Shown in pieces: positions 29,441 to 43,800 of a DNA stretch of 64,000 nucleotides. Source of the DNA: Tuctoria greenei (taxonomy: Eukaryota > Streptophyta > Magnoliopsida > Poales > Poaceae). How positions within the stretch are numbered: the stretch's first letter is position 1; every line of letters begins with the position of its first letter. The stretch covers positions 51,396,064 through 51,460,063 of the forward strand of contig JAYESD010000001.1 in NCBI GenBank assembly GCA_036927565.1, written 5' to 3'. The notes beneath the pieces were generated by a model. It was not told the DNA's origin and did not search any database. It worked only from the letters and a program-made list of their open reading frames with translations. The position numbers and the translations under genes are program-made.

Positions 29441-32400
29441 TGTAAAATCCCATTTTTTTCCTTCATATGAAGTTCAGTTGTAAGTTGGTTATCAACCCTA
29501 ATGGAGATCAAATATAGCTATGCTTATGAACTTGATCTCATCAAATCTTTTCTTCCACTCATGCTTAAATTTTATTAACATGGGGAATGGACTTCACCAG
29601 TAATCTTAGATTAATTATATTGACCTCTCTGCAAATTTTGGAATTATTTGAATGGAGATTGCTAGGTCAAATTAATATGCAGTACCAAATATATATTCAA
29701 ATTAGTTACAAATTGAATATGCTACTGTATATTTGGCATTGTCAAAAAAATTCAAATATAAGGCTGTAAATTTTTCCATGGCATTCTAATATTCTAAATA
29801 GCTTCTCTGTAAAGTTTCAAGATTTTTGAAGCACGTCTTCCAATTATTTGGACACATACAGAGGGTTTAATCCTCGTCAATTTGAATATTTGAACATTGC
29901 ACATAACCTGGTCCAAGCCAACTCAAAATTTTTCCCTAATACCCTTTATGGTTTAAGAAGCTTTGCTTCAAAATTTGGGGATTTATGAACCTCAGTTACT
30001 ATTTATTTCATTGATGTCATTGGAGAGGTTTGAATTCAAATTTGAATTTGAAACAAATTGTGTCCAATTCAAAATCTGATTTCAGATTTGGATTCCTCAT
30101 ATTTTTCTTAGCCTGCCTGAAAATTTTGAGAATTTTTTAGCAATGTTTGAGTTGGAATTTTAAACAATAGAGAAGAGGGAGAGAGGAAGCAGTGGGGCCT
30201 GCAGGTCAGCCAGTCAAACGAATTACCGCCTCAGCCTTTCTCTCCCTGCTCGACAACGTGACGGCATGCACCAGCACGATGGCCCTAGATGTCCCTCCTC
30301 CAGATCCCTACATATATCGCTTCCTGCTCCTCCTTATCACTTCTACGGTTGATTTTTCTTCCTCCCTCACGCAGAGCCGACGCTCTGCTCAATTTCGCTC
30401 TCGTGCGCAGTTTCCGATCGCCGGCGCCGCGTCGCCGTTGCCGGCCAACCGGAAGCCTCTCTCGCCAAGCTGTCAATAGCAACATGATGTGCCACCCTCT
30501 TCTCTATCTACCGGTGAAACTTTGGTGATGTTTTCCTCAACCATCGACGATGATTTTGCAGTTCCGCCGATGGACCTCGGGAGGGACTCACCGTCGCCTC
30601 TCTGTTCCACCGTCGCGCCCCCGACTCATGCCACCTCAGCTCTCGACCACAAAAGCAAAGTGGTGCGCCTGGACACGCTCTGCATGACAGTGAAAGCCGT
30701 TACTCATTTACGTGAGTATCGAGCAAATTATTAACGTTTTAATCTCGGGCGAAGCATATGAGCTCATGAGGTTTCCGTTTTGATTCGGTGTGCACACATA
30801 ATTATTTATCACAATTGCTTGAGAATTTTTTTCACTTCCTTGCGCACCCTCTCGAACTGGAATCATCAAAAATGATCAACCAGAGCTCTAGAATCATGAG
30901 TTCTTCCTTCCGCCATTGAAAAACCGCCCTTGTCGCCGTCGACGTTTGTTTGCTAGTCGTTAAACGACAATTGCACCTCTCTATCACCTCCCTCATGGTC
31001 AGGAGAGTTTCCTATCATTTGACGGTGAGTTTGAGCTAAGAAAGTTGGGTTTCTGACATCACCGGAACCCTAGCTCCACCGCCGCCGTTGCCGCAGAGTT
31101 CCGATCCTCCGTGGTCTTCACCGACCCCACCATCATGTTCAGTGCGTGATTTTAAGTTTAGGGGCTCAAAACCAGACACTGCAGTGGCCGGGAACTTGGT
31201 TCCGACGAGGCTCACCAGAGCGCGCCACCACTGTAGGCCCGGGCGCCGCCCGCGTCGGGAGGTTGACGATGACACCGCGGGCCCCGCGTGTCAGCGCCTG
31301 TTAGTACCCGTCGGATCAGGTGTCGCCACAGGATTTGTTGTGGCTACTCGGTTTTCTCTGTGGCCCCCGTGTGGTTTGAATGCCACTGGTCCATTTTAAA
31401 ACCGTGGGGCCCACTATTTAATACAAATTTTCCCCTTGGAATTTAATTCAAGATTTGGCTCCAAATTAGAAAATTCACAACTCTCTATAGATTGCTCCAA
31501 TAATCTACAAACAAATTTTCTTTGAAAGCCCTTGAGCTCTAGTTTCTGTTAGTACCAATTGGGATCTATGAAAACCAGTTTTCAATCCTGCAGAATGCAA
31601 TCCTTCCAAATACAAATAGATTTTTCCCAGCTGAACCTTCCACTGGAAAAATCCCCAAAATTCACATAAAATACTTTGTCCTGTTCTTTGTTACCAGACA
31701 AAGCTTGGGAGCCATTGAACCTGTATAACCTAATCAAATTCCAAATTCCTTTCTGCTGTTCAGTTATAAAATAGAACTGTAACCAGGAATTTAATCAAAC
31801 TTCTAAATCCAATTTCTCTTAGTATCCTTGCTCTAACAATCTCAAGTAAAATCCTGTATAACCCTTATGACCTTAAATTTAAATTTGTACAGTTAGTTTG
31901 GTATGGAAACCTGTATGACTTTCTGTATAATTCAATTGCCTTTTTATTTCATTGAATTGTTACAGATGTCCAGTTGCCTTGTTATGTCCCAAATTTGAAC
32001 TGAACCTTTCTATAGTCATATACTAGCTCCTATAAAAATATCAGATTTATTAGACCTAATATACTGTCCCAAATTCAATTCCCAATCTGAATGTTAATTG
32101 AAAAACTAAATTCAGTTATAAAATAATTCCAGAAATTCCTAGCAACTTTAGAATTCAATATCTCTTTCACAGAAACTTAGAAAATTGTGAAACAAATTTT
32201 ACTAGAACCAGTGAGACCCCGTCTACATGGTACAACCACTGGTAGCCATGATAGGTCTCCAAAATTTCAACCAAAAATTTAGAGAAGGTTATTTCTTACC
32301 ATAATTTTTAGGAACAACACACTTCTTTGATCATCTCTTGTTATTTGCAAGAGTCTCCCTTGTAGTCCCTAACATCTAGCTTAAAAATCCCAAAGCCAAC

Positions 32401-34050
32401 TAAGATCATTCACTCACTATAGCAATAGTTAGAAGCTTATGAACTATATATACATTATAATTTACTAGCATTCATATATGCATGTCGTGTAGTGATCGAT
32501 ATTGACGAGAAGTGTCGCTTGGAGGAGAAGGCCAGGGTGTCCACTTGAAGTCCTTGGCGGAGTCTTCAAAGGAGGACCACTAACAATTGACATTTACTTG
32601 AGTCGCAAAGTAAGGCAAGTCCCAGTTTGCATTTAAGAGCTTTTCAAAGTTTTCCAGTTTTATTCATTTACGTCTTTAGTTGATATTGTGCATTACATAT
32701 AGGGTGTTTGATACTCCACTTGTATATCAACGAATCCTATGGAAGGGGTGAAAAGGTTACAGCTTGACATGTAGAACTGCCAATGCTATAGTGTAGATAT
32801 ACCGGTAGAAGTCAAGTAGTTGGAATCTACTCGCGAGATAGGAATAACAGTTCATATAAAGGGTGAAAGATGAAAGAATGGCGTATGAAATGAATACGAT
32901 ACTGGGCAGGGGGAATAGGAGTCGACAAGATGGAGTCTCGGGCGCATAGCCCTACCTGTGTCGCTTGCGGATCGTGTCGTATGCGGCACCATTGGGCAAG
33001 CTTGAACTGTACTGGTTGCATAATGGGATACGGGCCCAATAAACTGATGTAACTCCAGACTGTAGTGTGGAGACTACTCGGTTGTCCTTGAATGGAGATG
33101 CGAAGGCATAAAGGTGTAAATCTTCTAGCGGGCAACTTCGACGTGTCCGTGTAGGGGACCTTTTGCTCGGGATAAAGAGGTTTGTCGACATTGGGTCTTG
33201 GGTGAAAGGTGGCCACGTATGACGCAGGGAGGAGAGCACGTAGGTGTCTCCCACGCGGGTGTGTGTGTCGTGCAGTCTGGGTGTGTCCTGATTGCAATCA
33301 CCGTCCCTCGCAATTATTTGAGTACCACTTGTCCGTCACTGTCGTGACGTAGTAAATACTAAAGAAGCCAGGAAAATTTATTGTATTGAATTATAATTGC
33401 TTTGCAACCTTGTGTGGCTTAGAGAGAGCACAATTAAAAGTTTACAGTTTCCAAAGACTTATCCTATAATAGCAGTACGTGCTTTGGGCATGTCATATCA
33501 TCGACAAAGTGTTTCTTGTGCGATTGTGGAGTCTATGATGTGCCTTGCCTGAAGAATGTCATTTGCTACTTAAAACATGATCATAAGGATCCACTAGTAG
33601 GCGAGTCCTTTATTATATTCCTTACCTATGCTTAGTATTCACCCCTGCATATGTCTAGTGAGACGAGTCAGTCTTGCTGAGCCTTATGCTCACGTTTGCA
33701 GTTAACGATTTTTTGGAGGTTATACCGTTGATGAAGGGCCTAACTATGATGCATTACCCTTTTGGGTTAACGGCTGAGTAGGAGCCCTACACGCTGCCAA
33801 TATCTTTGAGTGCTGCTAGTGTAAAGCGTCTGAGGGCATGGACAGCTTTACTCATGCATAGCTAGTGTTGAGAGCGTAGTATGATGTAAAGACTTCTTCC
33901 TCCGTTATAAATTGTAAAACTTCCGCTATGTTTATAAATAAAGAGTTAGTATTGTACTTTATTCTCGTTCTTTTCTTGTATACTATTGGGTGTCGCATCG
34001 CACGACACCACCCAATGAGATCCTTGGATGTCGGGATTCTGGTCCCCACA
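29441..34050 (+). repeat. chromovirus 5' LTR (4,610 bp)
   Basis: TG...CA ends, followed by the primer-binding site at 34055. The interior has AT-rich flanks and a GC-rich block at about 30150-31400. An AATAAAG near 33937 is a likely poly(A) signal. Small open frames in the GC-rich block differ freely between the two LTRs and are not genes. Confidence 0.93.
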
Positions 34051-34054
34051 GGCG

Positions 34055-34066
34055 TGGTATCAGAGC
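34055..34066 (+). promoter_or_regulatory. chromovirus primer-binding site (initiator tRNA-Met)
   Basis: TGGTATCAGAGC, the standard complement of initiator tRNA-Met, four bases after the LTR. Confidence 0.95.
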
Positions 34067-36248
34067 ATCATTGGGAACAGTGTACTCGAAAAGGGTATAT
34101 TTTCAAAAATTAGGATTTGAGTGAGGAATTATTATATGCCCTTATAAGGAATATTATTAGTATAAGATATAAAGGTGGTAAACTAACTTATGTGTTATTA
34201 ATTCTGTAACGACGCTCCGACGTCAGGTAAGAGGTAAGGTACACCACTACAAGTGGATCAATTGAGGTAAGCTCACCATGCGAGAGGTAGCATGGAAGTA
34301 TTTCCGTGGCTTGGCACGAAAATGTTACTAGGAGTCTCTGAAACTTTCCATGTTTCTGAGAACCTATGACACGCTGTACCCCAATGTGCTTCAAAGTTAG
34401 TGGGAGCCCCCGTCGGATGGTGTATAACCCGATAGTATGCGTCTCTAGAACTATTCATGTTCTATGGGAGCATGCGAAACAAATATGCCCGAGCATGTAT
34501 AAGCCCGGTCGTGCGGGAGTCTTTGCTGTACAGACGTAGTACAACCATGTACCTCGAGACATGACATCGTTCGATCGTATGCATTTACTTATATATATAT
34601 TATTGTGACTGCCTGTCGTGTTTTCCCCGTGCCGCCCTTGAGGTGTGAAGGTGTGAAAAGGGATTGTTTGTCTTCTACAGCACTAACTACGGTAGTGACC
34701 CGTGTAGAACACGTTTGCGAGGGAACGATACTAGGACCACCTATAAATGTATCCGAATATACCGGTTAGAATTTTCTTTGGTGAGGCACGTAGTACCGTC
34801 AGTATCGACTTTGATACTTGACCATCCCCAACGTCAGAATGGTTACATTACGTTTTTACTAGGTGCTGGTAGGTTCGGACTCCGCAAAATGAGTTTCGAC
34901 TCAACAAAGGGTTAGAACCAAGATTCTTGATTTCTGGCTGAAGTTTGCTCAACTTTGCCAGGTTGTAATCTTGGTTTGTTATGAATAAACTTAGGGGTAT
35001 GCTGTATGTATGGAAATCTCTTGAGTACCTCTACAACTTTTCTGTTGACCATCAAGGTAGAAAACCTTGATAATCTGATGAAATTTGGGGTATGCTTAAA
35101 CTGCTCCAAATGACCCTACCATTGTACCAGTCTCTGTATTTTGCAATAACTCACTGTAGAAAAATCTTCTGCCTTATTGTAATACATATCTGGAAAGGGT
35201 AGAAGGATATCTACAGTTTCGTTATTTAAAGTTTTTCCTAATTCAAATTTGAGGCAATTCAATTTTGAGCTTAAAATAGTGAACTGCAGGGCTGCTGTTG
35301 AACAACAGTCAATTCATCTGTTAAGTTTAGGTAGCTCTATCTTTCGATACAGAATAGTGACATGGTCATATATATACATTTCTGGAAATCTTAGGAAGTC
35401 CTCTATCAACTTTCTATTCAACTCCTGGTCTGAATCTTTCATTATCAGAGCCCAATTCCAATTGTCGCAAACGCGCCCTTTGACCTGTATAACGACTTCG
35501 TAAGCCTGAACCAATTTATTTCTGGAAAGTTAACATGATTTGGTACCATGTTTATTTTGTCATTACCTCAAGATATTGTTTTGATATACCTGTATAAACT
35601 GTGGACAAAAACCCACATATCCAGGGGAGGTTCTGTCAAAATTTCCAGGAAATATTAGTGAACTTCAAACCTGTATAACTTTTAATCCAGAGCTCACCTG
35701 GAGGTGTTCAAGTACAACCTCGAAATTTTATGAAGTTCTATAAAACTTTTGTATTCAACTCAAATCCTATTCCTGCCATTTACTGCGAGCAAATTTCAAA
35801 TTCATACAGGATGGTACGCTGGAACAGAACTGAAGTTCATATTCCAGATTCAAACTGTCTTGCAACCGTTAATCAAACTTTTATATCTTCCATTACAGAA
35901 TTTCTATGGGAAAAATGAATACATTCTGGAATGGTTTTTGAGTGTACTACAAGTTTGTAGTTGAACTCCAGATCAAATTTTGCGTTTAACTGTGAGAAAT
36001 AATTTACATTTCTACAGACTGGTCTGATAGACCAGAAAATGGACAGCATAACAGTATGCGATGTTATCGGCTCAAATCTTTTTAGTTTCACCTCCTTGTG
36101 TCACTCATCATGTCTGGAGTGATTACTCGACATAATAGTTTAACATCAAGTTGAAACACCATGTTAAGTATTTGGTGAGCAGTATCACTTATTTGGGTCT
36201 AGTTCAATGTTCTAATCTTTATTTACATCTTGCCTACTGCATTGTAAA
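34067..36248 (+). other. chromovirus 5' untranslated leader
   Basis: Over 2 kb without a recognisable coding frame. AT-rich with many short open frames only. Confidence 0.6.
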
Positions 36249-37067
36249 GTGATGCATGTTACGTTCTTTATTATGATTCTAGTTGGTATTACAACTTTGG
36301 ATCTTAACCATAATGCTCACCCTTGCAGCATGGATCACACTTATTTTGAGGGTGAACCGGGTATTTCTGCTCATGGTAGAGATGACGCAACTCTACCACA
36401 AGTGCCATCATCACCTGGATTGGCAGAAGTCTTAGCAAGGATGGTCGAGTCTCTGCAAACGTTGGTACAGCAGAGTGTTCAACCTGAGGCTTGACTACTT
36501 GATCAACCTCAAGTCACATATCTGGATTTCTTGGCAACTCAACCACCAGTTTTCACAGAAGCCTTGGAACCATTGGAGTCGGGTCATTGGCTCCGGGTGA
36601 TTGAAGCCAAGTTTGAGTTACTCCAGTGTGACGAATATCAGAAGGCTTTATTTGCCGCTCAACAACTTCACGGATCCGCAGGAGCTTGGTGGTCTGAATA
36701 TCTCACCACTATCCCTGATGGTCATCGTGTTACCTGGCCGGAATTCCGTGATGCTTTCCGTGCACGCCACATATCTTATGGGATGATTAAAACCAAGTTA
36801 GAGGAATTTGTGGAGTTGAAGCAAGAAGAAATGAGTGCTCGTGAATACTCCAAGGCGTTCAATCGTTTGGCTCAATATGCGCCTGAGTATGTGAATACCG
36901 AGGCGTTGAAGTGTGGTTGTTTCTTTCGAGGACTGAACGTCAAGCTTCGAGCTCAACTGACGTTATTCAATAACGGCAACTACAATGACTTGGTTGATGC
37001 CGCTATTGTTCAGGAGGATGCAACTTTTCGCTATCAGGCGGAGAAGAGCAAGAGGAAGGCATCATAG
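36249..37067 (+). pseudogene. chromovirus gag
   Basis: One frame, with a TGA at 36492-36494. After it the retrotransposon gag domain reads WLRVIEAKFELLQCDEYQKA, GAWWSEYL, WPEFRDAFRARH and LAQYAPEYV. The frame ends with a TAG at 37065-37067 after a basic KSKRKAS. The zinc knuckle expected downstream is not visible in any frame before the protease, so it was probably lost in the damaged stretch 37068-37216. Gag forms the cytoplasmic particle. Confidence 0.85.
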
Positions 37068-37216
37068 GAGATTATTAGTGATGTTCCTCAGGAAGATTGA
37101 ACGGTGTATTGCTTACCATCCAGTCGAGAGCTGTGGTCAAGTGAGCAACCACAACAGATTCAGTATCACTCCTATCCAGTGGAGATTTTACTTGCACCTC
37201 ATCAAAGTGTGCAAGT

Positions 37217-40200
37217 GTGTCCTGGTCCTCCATGCAGCAGTATGATCTCACTCTTGCGGCCCCATCTCTGCAAGATGTGAATTTTGTCAGTCCATCCCAA
37301 TTCAGTGGAAATCAGGGGATGCATTTAGTACGAGAACGTCGCAAGGCGGAACATGGCTATGTCCAATTGTCCTTTTCCAAAAAGTATGATCAGCACCTTA
37401 AACTTAAAAAGAAAACCTCATCGAAGTCTGCCAGTGTTAATTATGTTGCAATTGAGGACATTCCAGAAGGAGAACCTGTTTTAGCAAGCATGTTTAGTTT
37501 ACATGATCAACTAGTAGTCGTTCTGTTTGACTCTGGAGCTACTCATAACTTTATGAGCAAGTCTTTTGTGCTGAAACATCAAGTGCCAATTGTGACTGTC
37601 TCACATCCTTTCCGTATCAGTTCACTTGGAGGCAATATTTCAGCTTATGAGGTTGTTTCTCGAGCACCTCTGTGCATGGGTGGAAGTATCTATCCGGTGA
37701 ACCTAATCATTTTGGAAGGTCACCGGATTGACCTCATCTTGGGGATGTCATGGTTGACACATCTTGGAACTATCTTTGATATCAGCTCACGGACTGTCCA
37801 ACTTAATTCTCAATCCCATGGTAGCAACACTTTAAATCTTTTGGATACCGCACCAAGAGTCTCAGCGGTGCATCACACAAGTGCCAAGAGGCTTGAGGAT
37901 ATTCCAGTGGTGCGTGAATATCCAGACATGTTTCCTAATGATCTTCCTGGCATGCCACCAGAACGTGACGTCGAGTTCAAGATTGAACTTGCACCGGGAA
38001 CCATGCCAACCTCGAGGAAGCCGTATAGGATGGCATCGAAGGAACTTGGGGAATTGAGGGAGCAGCTGAATGACATATTTAGCAAGGGTTTTATTCACCC
38101 AAGTTCATCACCTTGGGGCTGTTCTGCATTGTTTGTGAAGAAGAAGAATGAGACGTTGAGGTTGTGTGTGGACTATCATCCACTGAATGCTGTCACCATC
38201 AAGAACAAGTATCCACTACCACGCATTGATATCTTATTCGATCAACTAGTGGATGCTAAGGTATTTTCGAAGATGGACCTTCATTCAGGTTATCATTAGA
38301 TTAAGATTCGAATTGAGGACATTCCAAAAACCACATTCTCAATGAGGTATGGGCTATATGAGTATCTCGTCAAGTCCTTTGGGTTGACTAATGCACCAAC
38401 TCACTTCATGTATCTCATGAATTCGGTGTTTATGCCGGAGTTGGACAAGTTTGTCATGGTATTCATTGACGACATCTTGGTGTATTCTAAATCTGAAGAA
38501 GAACACGCTAAACACTTGCATATTGTGCTGCAACGATTAAGGGATCACAAACTGTATGCAAAGTTCAGCAAGTGTGAGTTTTGGATCCGCCAAGTGCCAT
38601 TTCTAGGGCACATCATCTCGACTGATGGTATTGCGGTTGATCCAAGCAAAATTGTACAAGTCCTGAAGTGGAAATCTCCCAAGTCCGTACATGAAGTTCG
38701 CAGTTTACTTGGCTTGGCTGGCTATTATCGGAGGTTCATTCTGAGTTTCTCAAAGATAGCTAAACCAATGAAGGAACTACTAAAGAAGGGGATAAATTAT
38801 ATATGGACTAAAGAATGTGAAGAAACATTTCAAGCCTTGGTGAAACACCTCAAAACAACACCAGTGTTGGCTCAACCGGACACAACCAAACCATTTGACG
38901 TTTATTGTGATGCATGTGGGATTGGTTTGGGTTGTGTATTGATGCAAGATAGGAGGGTGATCGCTTATGGATCACGGCAGCTTCGGAACCATGAGCAGCA
39001 TTATCCGACTCATGATCTTGAGCTCACTGCTGTGGTGCTTGCATTGAGGATGTGGAGGCACTATCTATTAGGCAATCTAGTGCATCTCTACACTGATCAC
39101 AAGAGTTTGAAGTACATTTTCACCCAGAAAGACTTGAATATGCGACAACGAAGATGGTTGGAGTTAATCAAAGACTATGAGATTGAGTTCCACTACCATC
39201 CTGGCAAAGCAAATGTGGTTGCAGATGTGCTGAGCCACAAGTGTCATGTTAATCATCTGTCCATCACTTCAATGGAAGAGGATGAGTTGAGTTTATACTT
39301 GGTTCCATATGTAGTGCTCTATAATCTGGCTCTCATTCCTACCATCAGTGAACATATTGTAGAGGCTCAAAAGGAAGACAAGGAATGTCGCACATTCGGC
39401 GAAGGATGAAGAAGGGGGAGATGAAATGCTTCCAATGTGATGATCACAGTACTATTTGGTTTAAAGACCGTATAGTCGTACCCCATGACATGGAGCTCCG
39501 AAAGGAGGTCTTGGATGAAGCAACTTATCCAAGTACTCTATTCATCCGGGTAGCAACAAGATGTACCAAGATCTGAAGAACAAATTCTGGTGGTCCCAGA
39601 TGAAGCGAGGGATAGCATAGTATGTATCCGAATGTGATACATGTCGGCGAGTGAAAGCCGACCATTTGAGGCAAGCCGGACAGTTGCAACCCTTGAACAT
39701 ACTGGCATGGAAGTGGGAAGACATCAACATGAATTTCATTGTAGGGTTACCTCTCACTTTCCGTAAGCATGATTCGATTAGGGTGATAGTTGATCGGTTG
39801 ACCATGTCAGTTCATTTTATCCCCGTCGACACCAACTATTGTGCCCCCAAATATGCAGAGTTGTATATCACCAGGATCATGTGCTTACATGGAGTGCCCC
39901 GCACTATCATTTCAGATCGTGGAGCCTTATTTGTTGCTCGATTTTGGGAGGCTCCACACATCATTAGGTACCAAGTTGATTCGAAACTCTGCTTATCATC
40001 CGCAGACTGATGGTCAGACAGAGCGAGTAAATCAAGTACTTGAGGACATGCTACAAGCTTGTGCCATCCACCATGGTAAAAATTAGGATGATCATCTACC
40101 ATTGGCGGAGTTTTTATACAACAATGGTTATCAAGCTAGTATCCAAATGGCGCCATATGAAGCTCTCCATGGCAGGAGGTGTCGCACACCTTTGAATTGG

Positions 40201-40779
40201 TGTGAGTCTGGTGAAAGAGTGATATATGGCATTGATCTTGTCAACGAAGCTGAAGAATGAGTGCGAGTGATCCAAGCCAATCTCAAGGCTGCTCAATCTC
40301 AACAGAAGAGTTATGCAGATAAACAACGTCGACCTCTTCACTTCGACATTGGGGATCATGTTTACCTTCGTGTATCTCCAAAGAAAGGAATTCATCGTTT
40401 TGGAGTGAAGGGAAAGTTGGCTCCACAATACATTGGGCCGTTCGCTATCACTGAGAAATGCGAACCTGTAGCCTATCGTCTGGAGTTACTGGCATCTCTC
40501 TCTGGAATTCACAATGTATTCCACATCTCTCAGTTGCGGAAGTGTCTCAAATCCCCAGCTGAAGTCTGCTCGAAAGATCTTGAAGCTCTACAACCTGATC
40601 TCACTTATTTTGAGCATCCGGTCAAGATCATCGATGGGAAGACTCGCACCACAAGAAGCCGCACCTTGCATTTCTACAAGGTCTTGTGGGGCAACCATAC
40701 CACTGAAGAAGCAACAAGGGAAAGCGAGGATTATCTTAGAACAAACTATCCGGACTTGTTAGCAGCATATGTTCATTAG
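37217..40779 (+). pseudogene. chromovirus pol: protease, RT, RNase H, integrase, chromodomain
   Basis: The protease has LFDSGATHNFMSKSF and LILGMSWL. RT follows with LRLCVDYHPLNAVTIKN, a TAG at 38297-38299 in place of the conserved Gln after H-S-G-Y-H, and the catalytic VFIDDILVYSK. RNase H has DACGIGLGCVLMQ and HKSLKYIFTQKDLNMRQRRW. Integrase has CDTCRRVKADH, VPRTIISDRG and NSAYHPQTDGQTERVNQ. The C-terminus (about 40560-40770) resembles a chromodomain that reads chromatin marks to guide insertion. Frameshifts lie near 39400, 39530 and 39950; further stops are near 39618, at 40084 (a Trp position) and at 40258. The copy is inactive. Confidence 0.9.
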
Positions 40780-40830
40780 ATCTTTTCCTTTTATGCTTGC
40801 TTTTGTAATCTCGGGACGAGATTTTTTTTA

Positions 40831-40842
40831 AGAAGGGAGGAA
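40831..40842 (+). promoter_or_regulatory. chromovirus polypurine tract
   Basis: AGAAGGGAGGAA directly before the 3' LTR primes plus-strand DNA synthesis. Confidence 0.9.
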
Positions 40843-43800
40843 TGTAAAATCCCATTTTTTCCTTCATATGAAGTTCAGTTGTAAGTTGGTTATCAACCCT
40901 CATGGAGATCAAATATAGCTATGCTTATGAACTTGATCTCATCAAATCTTTTCTTCCACTCATGCTTAAATTTTATTAACATGAGGAGTGGACTTCACCA
41001 ATAATCTTAGATTAATTCTATTGACCGCTATGCAAATTTTCGAATTATTTGAATGGAGATTGCTAGGTCAAATTAATATGCAGTACCAAATATATATTCA
41101 AATTAGTTACAAATTGAATATGCTACTGTATATTTGGCCCTGTCAAAAATATTCAAATCTAAGGATTTAAATTTTTCCATGGCCTTCTAATATTATAAAT
41201 AGCTTCTTTGTAAAGTTTCAAGATTTTTGAAGCACGTCTTCCAATTATTTGGACACATACAGAGGGTTTAATCCTCGTCAATTTCGAATTTGAACGTTGC
41301 ACATAACCTGGTCCAAGCCAACTCAAAATTTTTCCCTAGGACCCTTTATGGTTCAAGAAGCTTTGCTTCAAAATTTGGGGATTTATGAACCTCAGTTACT
41401 ATTCATTTCATTGATGTCATTGGAGAGGTTTGAATTCAAATTTGAATTTGAATTTGAAACAAACTGTGTCCAATTCGGAATCTGATTGCAGATTTTGATT
41501 CCTCATATTTTTCTTAGCCTGCCTGCAAATTTTGAGAATTTTTGAGCAATGTTTGAGGTGGAATTTTAAACAACAGACGAGGGAGAGAGGAAGTAGTGGG
41601 GCCCGCATGTCAGCCAGTCAAACGAATTACCGCCTCAGCCTTTCTCTCCCTGCTCGACACCGCGACGGCATGCACCGGCGTGACGGCCCTAGCTGTCCCT
41701 CCTCTAGATCCCTACAAATATCGCTCCCTGCTCCTCCTTATCACTTCTACTGTTGATTTTTCTTCCTCCCTCACGCTGAGCCGAAGCTCTGCTCAATTTT
41801 GCTACCGTGTGCAGTTTCCGACATCCGGTGCCGCACAGCCGTTGCCAGCCAACCGGAAGCCTCTCTCGCCAAGCTCTCAATAGCAACATCATGCGCCACC
41901 CTCTTCTCTATCAACCGGTGAAACTACGGTGATGTTTTCCTCAACCATCGACGATGATTTTGCAGTTCCGCCGGTGGACCTCGGGAGGGACTCACCATCG
42001 CCTCTCTGTTCCACCGTTGTGCCCCCGACTCAGGCCACCTCAGCTCTTGACCACAACAGAAAAGTGGAGCGCCAGGACACACTCTGCACGATGGTGAAAG
42101 CCGTTCCTCATTTACGTGAGTATCGAGCAAATTATTAACGTTTTAGTCTCGGCTGAAGCATATGAGCTCATGAGGTTTCCGTTTCAATTCGGTGTGCACA
42201 CATAATTATTCTTCACAATTGCTTGAGAATAGTTTCTTCACTTCCTTGCACACCCTCTCGAACTGGAATCATCAAAAATGATCAACCAGAGCTCTAGAAT
42301 CATGAGTTCTTCCTTCCGCCATTGAAAAACTGCCCCTGTCGCCGTCTACGTTTGTTTGCCGGCCGTTAAACGATGATTGCACCTCACTATCACCTCCCTC
42401 ATGGTCCCAGGAGCGTTTCCTATCATTTGACGGTGAGTTTGAGCTAAGAAAGTCAGGTTTCCGACATCACCAGAACCCTAGCTCCGCCGCCGTCGTTGCT
42501 GCAGAGTTTCGGTCCTCTGTGGTCTTCACCGACCCCACCATCGTGTTGAGAGCGTGATTTTAAGCTTAGGGGGTAAAAACCAAGCACTGAAGTGGTCGGG
42601 AACTTGGTTCCAGCGAGGCTCGCCAGAGCGCGCCGCTGCTGTAGCCCTAGGCGCCGCCCGCAACGGGAGGTTGACGATCACACCGCAGGCCCCGCGTGTC
42701 AGCGTCTGTTGGTCCCCCGTCGGATCAGGTGTGGCCACAGGATTTGTTATCGCTACGCGGTTTTCTCTGTGGCCCCGTGTGGTTTGAATGCCAGTGGTCC
42801 ATTTAAAACCGTGGGGCCCAATGTTTAATTCAAATTTTCCCCTTGGAATTTTATTAAAGATTTGGTTCCAAATTAGAAAATCTACAACTCTCTGTATATT
42901 GCTCCAAAAATCTTCAAACAAATTTTGTTTGAAAGCTCTTGAGCTCTAGTTTCTGTTAGTAACAATTGGGATCTATGAAAACCAGTTTTCAATTCGGTAG
43001 AATGCAATCCTTCCAAATACAAATAGATTTTTCTCAGCTGAACCTTCCACTGGAAAAATCCCCAAAATTCATATAAAATACTTTGTCCTGTGCTTGGTTA
43101 CCAGAAAAGTTTGGGAGCCATTGAACCTGTATAACCTAATTAAATCCCAAATTCCTTTCTGCTGTTCAGTTATAAAATAGAACTATAACCAGGAATTTAA
43201 TCAAACTTCTAAATTCAATTTCTCTTAGTATACTTTCTCTAAATATCTCAAGTAAAATCCTGTATAACCCTTATGATCTGAACTTTCAATTTGTACAGTT
43301 AGTTTGGTATGAAAACCTGTATGAATTTCGGTATAATTCAATTGCCTTTTTCCTTCATTGAATTATTACAGATTTTCAGTTGCCTTGTTATGTCCCAAAT
43401 TTGAACTGAACCTGTCTTTAGTCATATACTAGCTCCTATAAAAATTTCAGATTTATTAGACCTAATATCCTGGTCCAAATTCAATTCCCAATCTGAATGT
43501 TAATTGAAAAACTAAATTCAGTTATAAAATAATTCCAGAAATTCCTAGCAACTTTAGAATTCAATATCTCTTTCACAAAAACTTAGAAAATTGTGAAACA
43601 AATTTTCCTAGAACCAGTGAGACCCCCTCTACATGGTACAACCACTTCTAGCCATGATAGGTATCCAAAATTTCAACCAAAAATTTAGAGAAGGTTATTG
43701 CTTACCATAATTTTTAGGAACAACAAACTTCTTTGATCATCTCCTGTTCTTTGCAAGAGTCTCCCTTGTATTCCCTAACATCTACCATAAAAATCCCAAA

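Noticed and set aside
30192..30734. Open frames in the GC-rich part of the chromovirus LTR, also in the other LTR (41596-42138)
   Set aside because: The two copies differ at many residues relative to their length and no domain is recognisable, so there is no sign of coding constraint.
36249..40779. Functional chromovirus
   Set aside because: The complete structure suggests activity, but gag-pol has at least five stops and several frameshifts and the LTRs differ by about 4%.
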